This document shows, one piece after another, positions 14,097 through 25,537 of a stretch of DNA of 64,000 nt. Both the position numbers and the translations under genes were made by a program. Under the pieces are notes generated by a model. It did no database searches. It saw only the letters and a list, made by a program, of their open reading frames with translations, and had not been told where the DNA came from. Each line of letters starts with the position of its first letter. The stretch's first letter is position 1. The stretch is from Phallusia mammillata (taxonomy: Eukaryota; Chordata; Ascidiacea; Phlebobranchia; Ascidiidae): contig QLIY01000260.1 of NCBI GenBank assembly GCA_003260075.1, positions 1 through 64,000 of the forward strand, written 5' to 3'.

Positions 14097-17000
14097 TGCG
14101 AGTACCGAAGGCCGATTTACACTATAAGAACACTGAAAACTTATCGTATGGAGATTACTTTTTTCTGCATGTGTGTGTGTGCATGCCTGTACGCCGGCAG
14201 ATAAATTAGCAGGTGATATACAACTAAGTACAACATTGTACTTAAGTACTCGGTAATCGCACTCTGTACTCGGTATCGAAGGTATATACATGTGGTACTC
14301 GTACTCGGTATCGGTGCTCGCTTCAAAACCTGGTATCGTCCCATCACTAACACATACTCCAATGAATATTTAAAGCATCAAAAAACAATTATAAAACATT
14401 AGAAAAAACACAACTAAACACCCCCCCCCCCGTGAAAACAACGGACGAAACACCTTTGGTTAAAACAGAATTACTCAATAACAGACAAAAGAAATATATA
14501 TTTCGTCTGTAACGCAGGACCAGTTCCTTACTTAAATAGATGCAATTAGTGGTTTGGTATTGAAATAGATATATTGGGTAGAATTGGTCTTAAAATGCGG
14601 ATTGATACCACAATCACCAATTCCCTATTCAAAGATAAACTGATTCTAACATCTCACGGTTTATCACGAAATTTCACCAATATGAATTCCTTGTGGATTT
14701 TGAAATGATAACCGACAAATATTTGGCGTGGAAACGTTATGCGAAAATGTAAAGAATTTTTCTTACTGCGACTTGAAGTGTGGTGTAATGTAAAGCGAGC
14801 GGCATCATTGAAATAAGAAGATGGGTAGAAGCCCTTCGAAGTTCAGTAACATTCAGATATGGCTTGAACTGCTGCAATTCTCTAAAAGTTACAACACAGT
14901 GAAATACAAGTGATAGAAAATGCCCGAACTTTTTTTCGGGTAATTTAAAAAGTTTGAACCTAATAAAACAGTGTGGTACATATTTGCTTAATAGTTCAAA
15001 TAGATAGGCGGTACACATACTCTAATGATATGTTGACGTAAATAAGTTCTGTCGCATTAACATACTAAAATACCAACGAATCAAACTTGTGCGCCATTTA
15101 TATTTTTTTCTAAAACCTCACCAAGGCAAAAAAAACTCTAAATCCACAGTAAAACACATACTCCAATGAATATTTAAAGTATCAAAAAACAATTAGAAAA
15201 CATTAGAAAAAACACAACTAAACAGCAAACTTACTTGTCAGGCAGAATCGATTCGAGAGCTGCAAGAAGAGGAGGAAGGAGGCAAGTGATGCCGGGAAGA
15301 TCGAGTCGCATCAGATCAACAGAGTTAAGTAGGATACTTGCCAGTACCTGTTTGCTGTCACCGCGAAGACCTTGACTCATCACCAAGTAAAACCTAAAAA
15401 TGAACACAGTATTGAGAAAAGCTGATTAGTGTAGTCCAAATTGGTGGGTCGCACTTTTTACGGCAAAGTTGTCGTGAATTTTTTTTAGACTATGACTTGC
15501 GGCCATTTTTGTTCAAAAAAACAGGAACAAATCGGGCATAATATAGGCTTTGTTTTTGTTGGGATTTGGAGTCAGAGTCGGTTAATTACTATAGGGAGAA
15601 TTCGCACTACAGCCGCTGAACTTTTTTGACATCTTTATCAACGTTTAATCATTGTTTTTGCGCCAGACTCTTTTTCGTGTTTACCCTGTTTGGTGTTTTA
15701 CCTTGTATCAAATTATTTGTTTGAATTAGCTAAAACTGCTGGGAAAAAAATAAAGTTCAAACCTGGAGAGGTACACGGGCAGAATATGTTCCCCTGTTTT
15801 CTTGCACATAATAATGCGACATAGGGTTGCACAAGCTTCAGCACGACCAGCGTCTGACGATTCGGGGAATTCCGATCCGTCAAACATGGGATTGGAAACT
15901 AAGTTGTCAGTGGAAGGAGCGTTCAATAAACTGCCAGATGTGGAGTATGGAATACTGGTTGACCGCGCTCGTCCTTCAGTGCCTGCATGTAAAGGGTTAG
16001 TAATTAGAAAGATTTTGTGTGAACTGAAGTGAATTGGAGCAGTATTATCAGAATTTGCCAAAGCGGCTCCTCAATTTTTCGACATACTCAAATTGTCTTC
16101 AACTACTACGTTTTTGTTAAGTTTTATCATGGGAAATGATAGTACTGCTATAAAATTTCGATTTAAAGGTTTATACGTACTTTTACAAAGTTTATGACCC
16201 GTTCGTCATCTGTGATAGTGTTTTAGTTGCAGTGAATGTGGCTCTAACAAATTATATGTCGCTAGGCAAATCAAATCGCAGCTATACGACAGTACACTAA
16301 CAACTGAGCCGAAAACCCGTTACACAACCTAGTTAGGTAGACCTTAATCGCGACATGTTACCGGTAATGGTTCTGTCGGTTGATGTTATTTTTTGCCAAT
16401 CTTGTTTTTAAGCTAAAGTGTATTTGTAAAAGGCCTTGTACATGTCAAAAAGTGTTGAGCAGATCAACAGCGTTTTGGAAAAGGTTTAATAAACAAACTA
16501 AGAAATCGAATCGAATTTCGAGGTGTGGGTGTCACAAGTAATGTTGTAATATCAACAATTCGACGTGTGCAATTACTTGACTTATATGTATGGATGTCAG
16601 CTACTTTCGCTTACGTTTTTTAGACTCTCTTTGGGGTTATTTCCATTGGCCAAAGCTGTAATTGTTTAGGAAGGAATAACAATCACCCAAATAGTTCTAC
16701 TACTGCATATGATTTGTTTCAGCCAATTTTCGCAAATAGAAAAGCGAATATTTTTTCTCTGCACATGATAGAGTATAACAGTTATACAATACCTTTTTCC
16801 TTTCCATATATCTGTTCAAACTTGCATCCAGCCAGAGCAGCATCAAAAAGCCATTCCCCGAACAGATGCAACACACTGTTACACTGGGGTCGCTGCGGGG
16901 CAGGGCGAGGTCTCATGTCAAGGGATGAAATGGAACCAGCATTAGCGGAGGCTGAAGGAGGAGTTATGGAAGATGTGGAGGAGCTGGGACTCGTTGTGGA

Positions 17001-20000
17001 GGCTCCAGGTGATGCAGGAGGACGTGAGAAGGCAGCTGATGTTGCTCCCTATGAAATGTAAGCCTCACTTAGTCATGTTATATGGATAAAAGGTAAGCAA
17101 TATGGAAGGGTGGAAAATTGGGGTCTGTTTGGCCAAGCAACAACTAATTCTTTGCTAATGCAATGTGCTTTCGGGGATGAATTATAACACCACACATAAT
17201 ACAAACATGGGTAACTATGCCCAAGGTGGTTCTCAACCTGTGGTATGCGGACCAATTCGGGTGCACAAAGCTTGACAGATGGCGAGTAGCTCTCTGTTTT
17301 ACTTAATCCACGTAAAATCAAGTATCGAAATCAACTGACCCAACTGATCCGCCCTGTTTTTTGGCATTCTTTAGGAAATGCTCACCTTGCTGGTTTCAGA
17401 AATATGCCTAGTCAAGAAGAACAGGCCTATCTCTTAGTCTACCATTCAAACAGGGTTTAGGTAGAAAAGTCGTTAAATAGAAAAGTCTTTAGGTGGTATG
17501 TGATCAGTAGAAGTTTGAGAACCACTGCACTGGGTGAAATAATTCCAATAATTTGACAGTACGGATCTATTCATGAGACATATTATTTCACATTACTCAC
17601 TGGGGTTACAAGAAGAAAAGGTGTCAGAATGTTCAAATTATTACTTCATTTTGTTTGAGAAAAAAATGTAATATTCACCATTCAGCAGACCTTGGTCACT
17701 CAACGAAGTATAATTTTCCACAGTTTACTTATTATCCAAATTGGTGAACTCACTTTCTTGGCTTTTCCTGATTTTCTTGCATTTGTTGGTGTGATTGGTG
17801 TTGAGATTTGCAGCAGAATATGGGGATATGTGACTTCGTACTTTCTTTGGTTGCTCAAACCTAAAATTAGAACAAGAACCTGATTATATTGATATGCAAA
17901 AGCAGTACACATCTTTTTTCCACTTTTTGACTCAAGATTTTTAACAAATAAACATTAGTCAACTTTAACCTGTTTTACAACCGTTTGATGTCCATTAGTT
18001 ACCTAAAAATGCATCCACTATTGAAGATACGCCCTTCATGGCCTTGAGAAATATATAGGGCAGCATTCGAAGGCTGGGGTCAAATCCTTCACCCTTCAAA
18101 GCAAGTTCCATAAACTTGTCAGCCTTTGTGATGAAGTTGGTGTTGCTCAGTTCCACTGGGTCACTAACAAAGCAGGATTGTGTTCTACTAACAATTTTGT
18201 CAAAATTTGTTGGAAGGTACACTATAAACGGACTTGAAAAGTAATTTTATCAAAAACATTATTGCCAAGGTACTGGTGTATATAGAATACATCGTTCAGA
18301 CGTTTCGACCTGCACTGATGATGACAACAGAGATTGTTGAAACGTCTGAACGATGTATTCTATATACACCAGTACCTTGCCAGTAATGTTTATGATTAAA
18401 TTGTTGGGAGGTATTTTTAACTTTCATGAACCTGGACAAGCATACAGAATACATGTCAATTTGGTTAGATTTTTAAGTGATGATTAATTATTATCTATTC
18501 TATAGCGTTTTGAGAAGGTTTTACGATAGAGTGTGTTCAAATTTTGTTTGAAAGAATTGCCCAGCTGGTGACCACTTGAAACAGTGTAGTAAAATACAGT
18601 ATTAGTTGAAAACACAGGTTGGTACAATAATCTTCAGTACTACTGTTAAGAAAGTAAATCATGACTCTCACATCATTTAAGCCAGTGTTTCTTAACCTTT
18701 TTAGCACTCGTACCCTTTGAGCTTTCATTAAATTTTCTCGTACCCCTTGTCTAAAATGGTCGACGGAAGTTAATAAAATGGTAATAATAGGAATTAACAT
18801 AATTGTAATAATAGGTATTTATAACTTGCGTGTTGGATGCATGCATTAAAACAGTATTGTAAGTAGTACAAAACCAACCCGTTTAAGACATATAACAAAG
18901 TAACGTGTTACGCATTCTTTACAAATATGTCTAAATACGGTATGATTTCACCCTGCATGTCGTAACCCTGGTTAAGAACCCCTGATTTAAGCAAAGGATG
19001 CTTCATAACTTTGACTTTTACTGCTAAAATGCACATCAAAAGCAATAATGCACAGTACCTGGTAATTCGATACTGGCTCAGTGAGTTTGATAAAAGCATA
19101 AAATTTACACAAGCAATATAGAAATACAGTCATAATTTTTCATTATTTTGCCCTAAACGTTTTTTTTCTCTTGCTAAAATAGAATTGAACTGACCTGATT
19201 ATATGAAGGACTCTAAACCAGGTTTGTGCAACTACTTCATTATTCATCTCCTTTGGGATAAACTTCATGTCTTCCTCGGAAACTTTGTATGAAGGAAAAT
19301 CAGGGCCATACATGAATGTCAGCAATCTAAATCATCAAACATTGGGTTGCAAAGTATGATTGCCCAATGGCTTTGAAAAAAAGGACTTATTTCTTTCCTT
19401 CACAACACTGTGGACAATTTAATCTCAATTCCGTAAACCAAAATTTAAACATTTGTTTGAAATCACAAAATCTAAAAAGGTCTAAAAAGTTGTGTCTTTG
19501 AATAGGTTTAGTAGGCTCCCCCCCCCCCAACACTGTGGACAATTTAATCTCAATTCCGTAAACCAAAATTTAAACGTTTGTTTGAAATCACAAAATCTAA
19601 AAAGGTCTAAAAAGTTGCATCTTTGAACAGGTGTAGTTTTGCTGACTTGTAGGCTGTCAGCAAAGTTGTAAACACAAAATTTCTGACTCTTAAACCCCCC
19701 CCATTTTTTTGTCTAAAATTCCAACCCAAAACCAAACTATTATGCTGCTTTTGCACAAGTTATTTTGGTCTTTCAAATGTTTTACTGAAATTGATCTAAA
19801 ATCAATGTTGCCCAAAATATCACAACCTTAACTTTACAGTATTACAAAAATGGCTCAACCGTTAAAAGTCACACTAACTATGACTCTACGACCCTGACTG
19901 TCCGGGAGGAGGAACAACAACAAATACCTTGAGGTAAGGGCAGATGAAATCCTACTCCACCAATCGACTACAGGTGGGTGGTGTCTCCAGTGGGACATCA

Positions 20001-20511
20001 GTTCTCTTGCTGTCTTCCACAAGGAGGGAGTGGGAAAACATCTTGTGCAAGAAAGCATCCAGACATCATAGAAAGTCTGCATTAGTTGCTCACACAACTG
20101 CTCTGAGAATCCATCTGAAAGTTATGCTTGAGTTAAAGAGAATGTAATCTACCAGTTTTTTTAACTCACAAGCAGTGGTTGGTAATCTTTTGCATGTGGT
20201 GACCTGAAGACCAAGATCAGCCAAGTAGCACATGGCCATAATATTTTATCCCTATCAAGTCATATTTACTGTTTACCATGTTGTTTAATCTATAAAATTT
20301 AGTGGGGTTTCATCAAATTTTTGACATTGTTTAGCTGCATTTGCCAACTATGCAAAAAATTCGATTCATTGAATATTAAAACCTTTACTTTGTGAAGGAC
20401 AAATTTATTTGTATTCACAAGTGTGGAGTAATTTGTGGGACAAAGACTAATGATTGTAATGAAAAAACATTTATCCACTTAAGCCCACATATAAAGCATA
20501 GTAAAAAAGGT

Positions 20512-20606
<95 letters not shown>

Positions 20607-23518
20607 ATAAAATAAATTTTTCACTTTTCTACAGCTATAGGCGGGATAATTTTACTTAGCAGGATGGATTCGGCCAATGCGCCGTAGGTTGCTGACCCGT
20701 GGTCTACACTACAGCATTGCTTTCTAAATTGAATTAAATCAACCCACAGGGTTCAGTACCACTGCTTGGGGGTCTATAGTGGGCTCAGTATAAAAAATCC
20801 AAGACAGGATTGAGAAAGAAAGGTTAAAGTATTTGTTAAAATCGTTAGAACATAATTTTGGGTTGCATTCACAAAATGGGCACAAAAATGCTGATTTTGC
20901 TGACATACAAGTAAAACAAAAACAATACAAGTCCAAAACTTCAAAAAGCCTACATGAGCACGTTATATTAGTAGAAATGTAAGTCCTACTTGGTTGTGAA
21001 GGTGGTGCCAAAATGGTGTCGCAAACTTTGATAACAAACTTAAGAACTGCCTCCCAGGTCGCACGATCAAAACCTTTACCATCGTGTGACAAAGATTGAA
21101 TTGTTTTCAACACAGTGTTACACAAACCCAACTGATTGGATGATCCCCCTTCTGATCTGAAACATAAAATCACAGAGCATGATAATTATCTACAATATCC
21201 CACAATGTAAGCTGTCATTATTTTCATTCATTATTAAGATGAGATACCAAAAGTGACTTTAAGCACAGCAGTGGCTGCAGAGTTAAATTCAGGTTCTATA
21301 CAAGTATAGTCACAAAAATTCTTTCAAACCTATTATGGGATATGTACTAACTTTTTAAACATCATATATCTAGATTTACAATATTTTAGTTACAATGGTA
21401 GTAAGCTAAAATATTGTAAAACTAGATAAATGATGTTTGTCAAATATGCTACCTGGTGGACGAAAGACTTGTTTAGTATTTTCTATGGTAATGAGCTATT
21501 AAACAATGCCTGGATGTATATTCGGACCGATTGGGCAGTTAGGTTTTAAAACTTTGTCCTAACTATGTTTAACCCAAAAACATGTCGAATTTATTCTTTA
21601 CCATAAACATTACCCCTCACTACACATTCTGATGCCAGATATTATTTTTTAATGCTATTTTTTAAAGCATCTCTTTGGACCAAGTTTTTAATGTAAGAAT
21701 TCCACATGACTTTTATAACCTAATCGGATCAAAGATACAACAACATACCTTGGCATAAACAAGTTTTCCAAATGGCAAATCATCTTTTGCACATAAGGCA
21801 ATGGTTCACGCTGGATGGGCAAAGGAATATTTTGCTTTGGAACAGTTACCACTGTCAGCCAATCCAAATACAACTGGACACAAGCTTTAATAGTTTCAAT
21901 CTCAGATAAAGTAAGACTGAGACCAAAACATACCACTTCCATTGTCCATTTCACCTAACAAACAACATACAAATTAGTTGCCGACAAACACTCTAAATAA
22001 AATTGATATCACAAGTATGTTCTGTTTTCACCTAACATCTGCCCAGTTAATGAGTGTAAAAAAATTAGTTTGTGTTTAGTTTTCATATGCTAGTTTCAGG
22101 AAATGTGAGTATACAAGTTCAATTAGACCTGTGTTACCTCCTGAATCTTAAGGTTTTTTTTAGCCAGCTAAAATATGTGCTACAGAACATTCCCACAACC
22201 CAATCTTTATTATATATGCACTAGGGATAAACAATTGTAAACCAGGCCATTATTGGTGCCAATGTGTGCTATTAACCGATTATCAGTATCAATCTTTTAT
22301 TATCATAGATGTGAGAAGTTTGAAACAGAATTATTTTGCTAGAGCAATTACAATCAACGACCTCAAACATAAAAACGATAATCGATATCTTACATGTATA
22401 TATTTGGTGGAATAAGAATTTAGAGGCCCCTACAAACATATTGGTCAATATCAATATGCACCCTTTTAAAAGCAGATTAGTGTAATTAATGTTATTGGCT
22501 AGTTTGTTAGCAAGAATTAAAAGAAACATACCTGTGTGTCAGTGCTGAGAATATGCGGCATAGGACTGTGCCCAAGTGACATTGTATGACCTAAAAATGT
22601 ATACAATATATGTATGCCAGAGTGGAAAGTGTTTTACTATGGCAGATTGAAAAGTGGAGGATTTTTTGTCAAATAATTGCACAGAATTAAGATCTTTCTG
22701 CATAAATTTGCGCGGACTGATTAACTTTTGATTGATAGGTGGATTGAACGATTGCCACAACTTGTATGTAATGCCTACAAGACCATTGGACAAAAAAATA
22801 ACATACATTTTGTCCAGTCTGCAGAGTATGGCAGCTGCACGCGCAATTAAGTTTTGAAAACAAAATTTTGCATCAAAGACATTAATTGTTCTGTCTTAAA
22901 CTATATGGCTTGCTTTGAGCCAGCTGAAATTGGTCGTGCACACAAATTTACAGGTCATGCACGTGGGACATATAGGTCCTGCACGGTCGAGATCTCGTCG
23001 GGAACATGTTCTGCAAACTGGCATTTTGTCGCAGTCTTGTAGGAGTTACATATAAGTTTGCATCAATTCATTTGTAAATCAAAAGATAATCAATCTACAC
23101 TAATCTGTTTGGGACAGTCGTAATTCAGCACAATATTCGTGCAAATACTTAAAAAAAATATCTGACATATTCATTTGGGCAGTAATGCCATACAAAAACA
23201 AGTTTTATTAATATTTGCTGATAATAACTGCATTGTTCGATAAGCAGATTTATACCCACTCAAAGTAGACAATTTAGTACACAGATAATGAAAAACAATA
23301 AGATTCACTCTTTTCATATATATAGTTATAGAAGTCACATACTTTTTTGCAAAACCATCATTATCCTATATTCTAGTACCTGTTGCAGGTGTTGATAAGC
23401 TGAGAACCACAGATCTTGCAACATCTCTGCCAACGAAAGATGGATAAGAATGCAAAACACTTCGACATTTCTCCAAATCAAGAACTTCTTTCTCGATGGA
23501 TGGCCACTCGGCATACAT
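1747..23518 (-). CDS. RALGAPB: Ral GTPase-activating protein subunit beta (28 exons)
   Basis: Orthologue of RalGAP beta, the non-catalytic partner that the alpha subunits need to inactivate RalA/RalB. Exons 5' to 3': 23380-23518, 22532-22590, 21749-21954, 20990-21156, 19928-20114, 19195-19326, 18003-18163, 16793-17044, 15763-15982, 15235-15393, 14767-14881, 12988-13135, 12373-12495, 11788-11906, 11315-11500, 10788-10931, 10225-10442, 9519-9600, 8872-9049, 7237-7307, 6924-7074, 6443-6571, 5661-5817, 4577-4821, 3920-4049, 3517-3586, 2661-2803, 1747-1979. Phases join throughout except at exon 16, whose 3' end is lost in a C run. The product is about 1440 residues, against roughly 1490 recalled for human. 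Telling segments: [12 protein letters not shown] (start), [46 protein letters not shown] (Rap-GAP-like region), [30 protein letters not shown] near the C-terminus. Exon 15 uses a GC donor. Exons 1, 11, 17 and 18 occur twice because of assembly joins. Confidence 0.93.
4950..5193. mobile_element. hAT-like MITE, 8-bp TSD gtctaatc
   Basis: A 244-base element in RALGAPB intron 23, beginning CAGTGGTTTCC and ending GGAACCACTG, so its termini are inverted. Perfect 8-bp direct repeats gtctaatc flank it (4942-4949 and 5194-5201). There is no coding capacity. The 8-bp duplication and CAG...CTG ends fit a non-autonomous hAT-superfamily transposon. Confidence 0.85.
7346..8132 (-). repeat. second (allelic) copy of RALGAPB exons 17-18 region
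   Basis: This block, bounded by single n bases at 7345 and 8133, repeats 9395-10385 with small differences. It carries a second exon 18 (7401-7482) and the 3' part of a second exon 17 (7976-8132). In transcript order exon 19 lies between the two copies, which makes no sense for a real gene. It is best read as the other haplotype placed in tandem. The two exon 18 copies differ in their 5' splice site: gtatgtg here, gtctgtg in the other copy. Confidence 0.8.
8376..8505. repeat. CCGGAACG-rich interspersed repeat
   Basis: Low-complexity stretch with repeated words such as cggtatttcgttccg and its permutations in both directions. The end near cagtgtttc resembles a hAT terminus, but no target-site duplication could be confirmed. 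It lies in a RALGAPB intron between assembly joins and is probably a transposon fragment. Confidence 0.45.
9123..9390. repeat. CGGGTC-rich repeat, partly duplicated at 8134-8260
   Basis: Contains phrases such as taagtcgggacaagc and caggtcgggtagaag, related to the arginine-proline-like repeat family near 45140, 48850, 56820, 56970 and 62570-62890. The first 130 bases occur again at 8134-8260, between the n at 8133 and a C run. It is non-coding and lies in RALGAPB intron 18. Confidence 0.5.
13568..13682 (-). other. RALGAPB: second copy of RALGAPB exon 11
   Basis: This 115-base exon encodes the same segment ([18 protein letters not shown]...) as 14767-14881, with identical phase and splice sites. 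The surrounding 13216-13965 repeats 14432-15190, and the C run at 14421-14431 separates them. Including both would duplicate 38 codons that occur once in the vertebrate protein. It is probably the alternative allele. Confidence 0.8.
13966..14349. mobile_element. hAT-like MITE with empty allele, TSD acacatac
   Basis: The element begins TAGTGATGGGACG and ends CGTCCCATCACTA, a perfect 13-bp terminal inverted repeat. Direct repeats acacatac flank it (13958-13965 and 14350-14357). The interior has tactcggta-like subrepeats and a 92-C run at 14004-14095. The allelic copy at about 15150-15160 carries a single acacatac and no insert, which is the expected pre-integration site. It is a non-autonomous hAT-type element. 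Confidence 0.88.
14004..14095 (+). repeat. 92-base poly-C run
   Basis: Uninterrupted C run inside the MITE at 13966-14349. It produces spurious poly-Pro and poly-Gly open frames. It may be a gap filler of estimated length, since shorter C runs elsewhere behave like fillers. A real homopolymer of this length cannot be excluded. Confidence 0.8.
17222..17527. mobile_element. hAT-like MITE fragment (GTGGTTCTCAA ends)
   Basis: Left end GGTGGTTCTCAACCTGTGG and right end GTTTGAGAACCACTG form inverted termini, like the element at 55983-56758. No clean 8-bp duplication is visible, so one edge may have decayed. It lies within RALGAPB intron 7. Confidence 0.6.
18266..18379 (+). repeat. 41-bp perfect inverted repeat with hammerhead-like loop
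   Basis: Two 41-base arms (18266-18306 and 18339-18379) are exact reverse complements around a 32-base spacer. The spacer holds CTGATGA at 18315-18321 followed by a possible short stem (caaca/tgttg), and GAAAC starts the right arm at 18339. This order matches the hammerhead ribozyme core: CUGAUGA, stem II, GAAA, stem III. A cleavable NUH triplet with a proper stem I is not evident. It lies in RALGAPB intron 6. Confidence 0.7.
18683..18984. mobile_element. hAT-like MITE, 8-bp TSD atttaagc
   Basis: A 302-base element starting CAGTGTTTCTTAACC and ending GGTTAAGAACCCCTG. Exact direct repeats atttaagc flank it (18675-18682 and 18985-18992). Inverted CAG...CTG ends and an 8-bp duplication mark a non-autonomous hAT element. 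It lies in RALGAPB intron 6. Confidence 0.87.
20513..20606 (+). repeat. 94-base poly-C run
   Basis: Uninterrupted C run in RALGAPB intron 4. The flanks are not duplicates of one another, unlike those of most 10-12 base C runs. It is either a sized gap filler or a real homopolymer. It gives meaningless poly-Pro and poly-Gly frames. Confidence 0.8.
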
Positions 23519-23563
23519 TGTACTCTTTCGGTTGTTACAAGCAATTCAAATCACCCCCCCCCC

Positions 23564-23698
23564 TGCAGGTGTTGATAAGCTGAGAACCACAGATCTTGCA
23601 ACATCTCTGCCGACGAAAGACGGATAAGAATGCAAAACACTTCGGCATTTCTCCAAATCAAGAACTTCTTTCTCGATGGATGGCCACTCAGCATACAT
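23564..23698 (-). other. RALGAPB: second copy of RALGAPB exon 1
   Basis: Near-identical copy of the initiating exon 23380-23518, with the ATG complement ending at 23698. The C run 23554-23563 separates the copies. Both encode [18 protein letters not shown] and continue identically. It is likely an allelic contig end and not an alternative promoter, though two first exons cannot be excluded from sequence alone. Confidence 0.75.
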
Positions 23699-23718
23699 TG
23701 TACCTTCGGTTGTTACAA

Positions 23719-25537
23719 GCAATTCAAATCATTTTAAAACTGATGTTACACATTAAACGCAAACCGTATGCTAGAAGTGAATGAATTTGCAAATGAAGTA
23801 AATAGCAATAGTAAGATAACTAAACTAACCCAACAGCAATTTGTTGTGAAAAATATATCGAATGACCCCCCCCCCCGCAAACCGTATGCTAGAAGTGAAT
23901 GAATTTGCAAATGAAGTAAATAGTAATAGTAAGATAACTAAACTAACCCAACAGAAATTTGTTGTGAAAAATATATCGAATGGCCGTGGTGTATTTTTAC
24001 TAAAACGCAATTAGTCAAACTTATATTTCCGAATTTGTACAAGGGTGTTTTTGACTTTTTTATGTTCAAATGTGCCATTTCTTTCTACATGTATCAATAT
24101 ATTTACTTCTACGCCCCAGAATGTTAATATCTGCATGATCATTTGACCTGAAATGCAGTTTAAAAATGGCGCTCGTTGCACTGTAAATAAATCATACACA
24201 AACCAACATAAAAACATCTCAAAAAAACAAAGTGTGCATGTTATTCTTTGGTAATAAACATATAACGTTGCATTTTTATATTGCTAATTTGTATTGGAAT
24301 GGTAGATCCCGAGAGTTCTACCGCTTCAAAAAAGTCGATCTTGAGTTAAAAAAGGTTAGGTAGGCTACCCCTGCCCCAAATATTATATTACTGTTGCTTT
24401 GCGGATTTTGAAAACTAAGAAAAGCTTGAAAATGTTTATGTTAACTTCCCGTATGTGGTTTTTCATTCTGTACATTTATCTCCTAAAAATTTTGCTCTGG
24501 GTCTTTGAAAACTCAATTACGAAAATCTGAATACGCAATTAAACAGCACACGATTAAGTTAATGTCTATGCAAATCACAGCTTGAAACGGATGCATTAAT
24601 TTTTACTACATGTCAACTAACACTAATTGAAATCGTGCATTTGCTGCGTCGTTGCCTCGAAATGGTGCCAAACGTAATTCAATATACCCCTCTGTCGCCT
24701 GAGGCTATTGCACACGACTTACTTATAGAATGTGTATGTCGTAATAAAATCGTTACATTAGCCATCATCTCCCAACGCAGTGTGTATGTCTGCAAGCATA
24801 AAATGAGCAAACACTTTTAACATGGTCGTTTTACTGCGCTGTCCAATGCATGTGAGATAGTATAGTGTTGTATTTGGTAAATATATGTTGCAAAATATCG
24901 AGTACCAGTTTATTTAGTCACAAACGTGATAGGTGCTGCTTTTCAATGCCTTGATTGGTGTATATTTAAACATGATTGTCGGCGGTTTAAGTTGTACTTG
25001 TGTTTGATTAAATTTGTATTTGTTTTTTAAAGATGAATAGCAAACAGCTACAAAATATGTTTTTGTAATTAATACAGATTACGCACTTTGAGTTTAGACG
25101 CATTATACTTCGTCTTGTAATTTTGTATGAAACAAATAATAAAAGCAATCAAGTAAAACATTCTTTCATAAACGTTACGAATGATCTATTTCGTAAAAAC
25201 ATGTTGTAAACAAGTAGGGAGTAAATAACTACATGAGTCCTCTGACCAGTGGTGGGATTCAATTTTTTTGTCAGTCGGTTCTATCACAAAAGTTTTTGTT
25301 TTTTTTCGGTTGGTCTGTTACAAAAAGTCCATTGACAGTAACCAGTAACGTTAACCGGTTCGCTGATCTCATAAAATTCTGTGANCAGTAACCAGTAATG
25401 CTAACCGGTTCGCTGATCTCATAAAATTTCTTGAGACAGTTCTATAGAACCGGTGCGAACCGGCTGAATCCCACCACTGCCTCTGACCTATTAATGTTTG
25501 GCTTTTATTGTTGAAACAGGTTTGCAAATAGGCTGCT
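23719..25537. other. intergenic region between divergent RALGAPB and the orphan receptor
   Basis: No gene was recognised. It should hold the promoters of RALGAPB (leftward) and of the orphan receptor (rightward). An allelic duplication joined by a C run (23757-23865 and 23877-23985) and a MITE at 25247-25479 are present. The short frame at 24635-24820 has no recognisable domain. A splice-acceptor-like tail, gttgaaacag, ends 18 bases before the receptor ATG. Confidence 0.6.
25247..25479. mobile_element. hAT-like MITE, TSD cctctgac (CAGTGGTGGGATTC family)
   Basis: It begins CAGTGGTGGGATTC and ends GAATCCCACCACTG, a perfect 14-bp inverted repeat. Direct repeats cctctgac flank it (25239-25246 and 25480-25487). 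The single n at 25385 splits two copies of an internal stretch (25331-25384 and 25386-25437). A second insertion of the same family lies at 58197-58358 with a different target site. Confidence 0.9.

Noticed and set aside
13965-14291. Open frames encoding long poly-Gly or poly-Pro stretches (also at 20392-20624)
   Set aside because: They exist only because long C runs stay open in most frames. The flanking residues show no domain, and one run lies inside a MITE.
16714-17061. 115-codon plus-strand open frame
   Set aside because: It is antisense to RALGAPB exon 8, whose minus-strand reading continues the RALGAPB protein with correct splice phases.
18266-18379. Inverted repeat considered as CRISPR or transposon ends
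   Set aside because: There is only one palindrome, with no spaced direct repeats, and the host is an animal genome. No flanking target duplication was found.
19695-19702. Run of eight C as another filler site
   Set aside because: Shorter than the 10-base minimum of the class, and no duplicated flanks are adjacent; probably an ordinary short homopolymer.
20174-20700. Candidate MITE starting CAGTGGTTGGTAATC
   Set aside because: The right end (ttgctgacccgtg) is only loosely complementary, no 8-bp duplication is present, and a 94-C run lies inside.
24635-24820. 61-codon plus-strand frame in the RALGAPB-receptor spacer
   Set aside because: No domain, no splice or homology support, and a length expected by chance in this composition.
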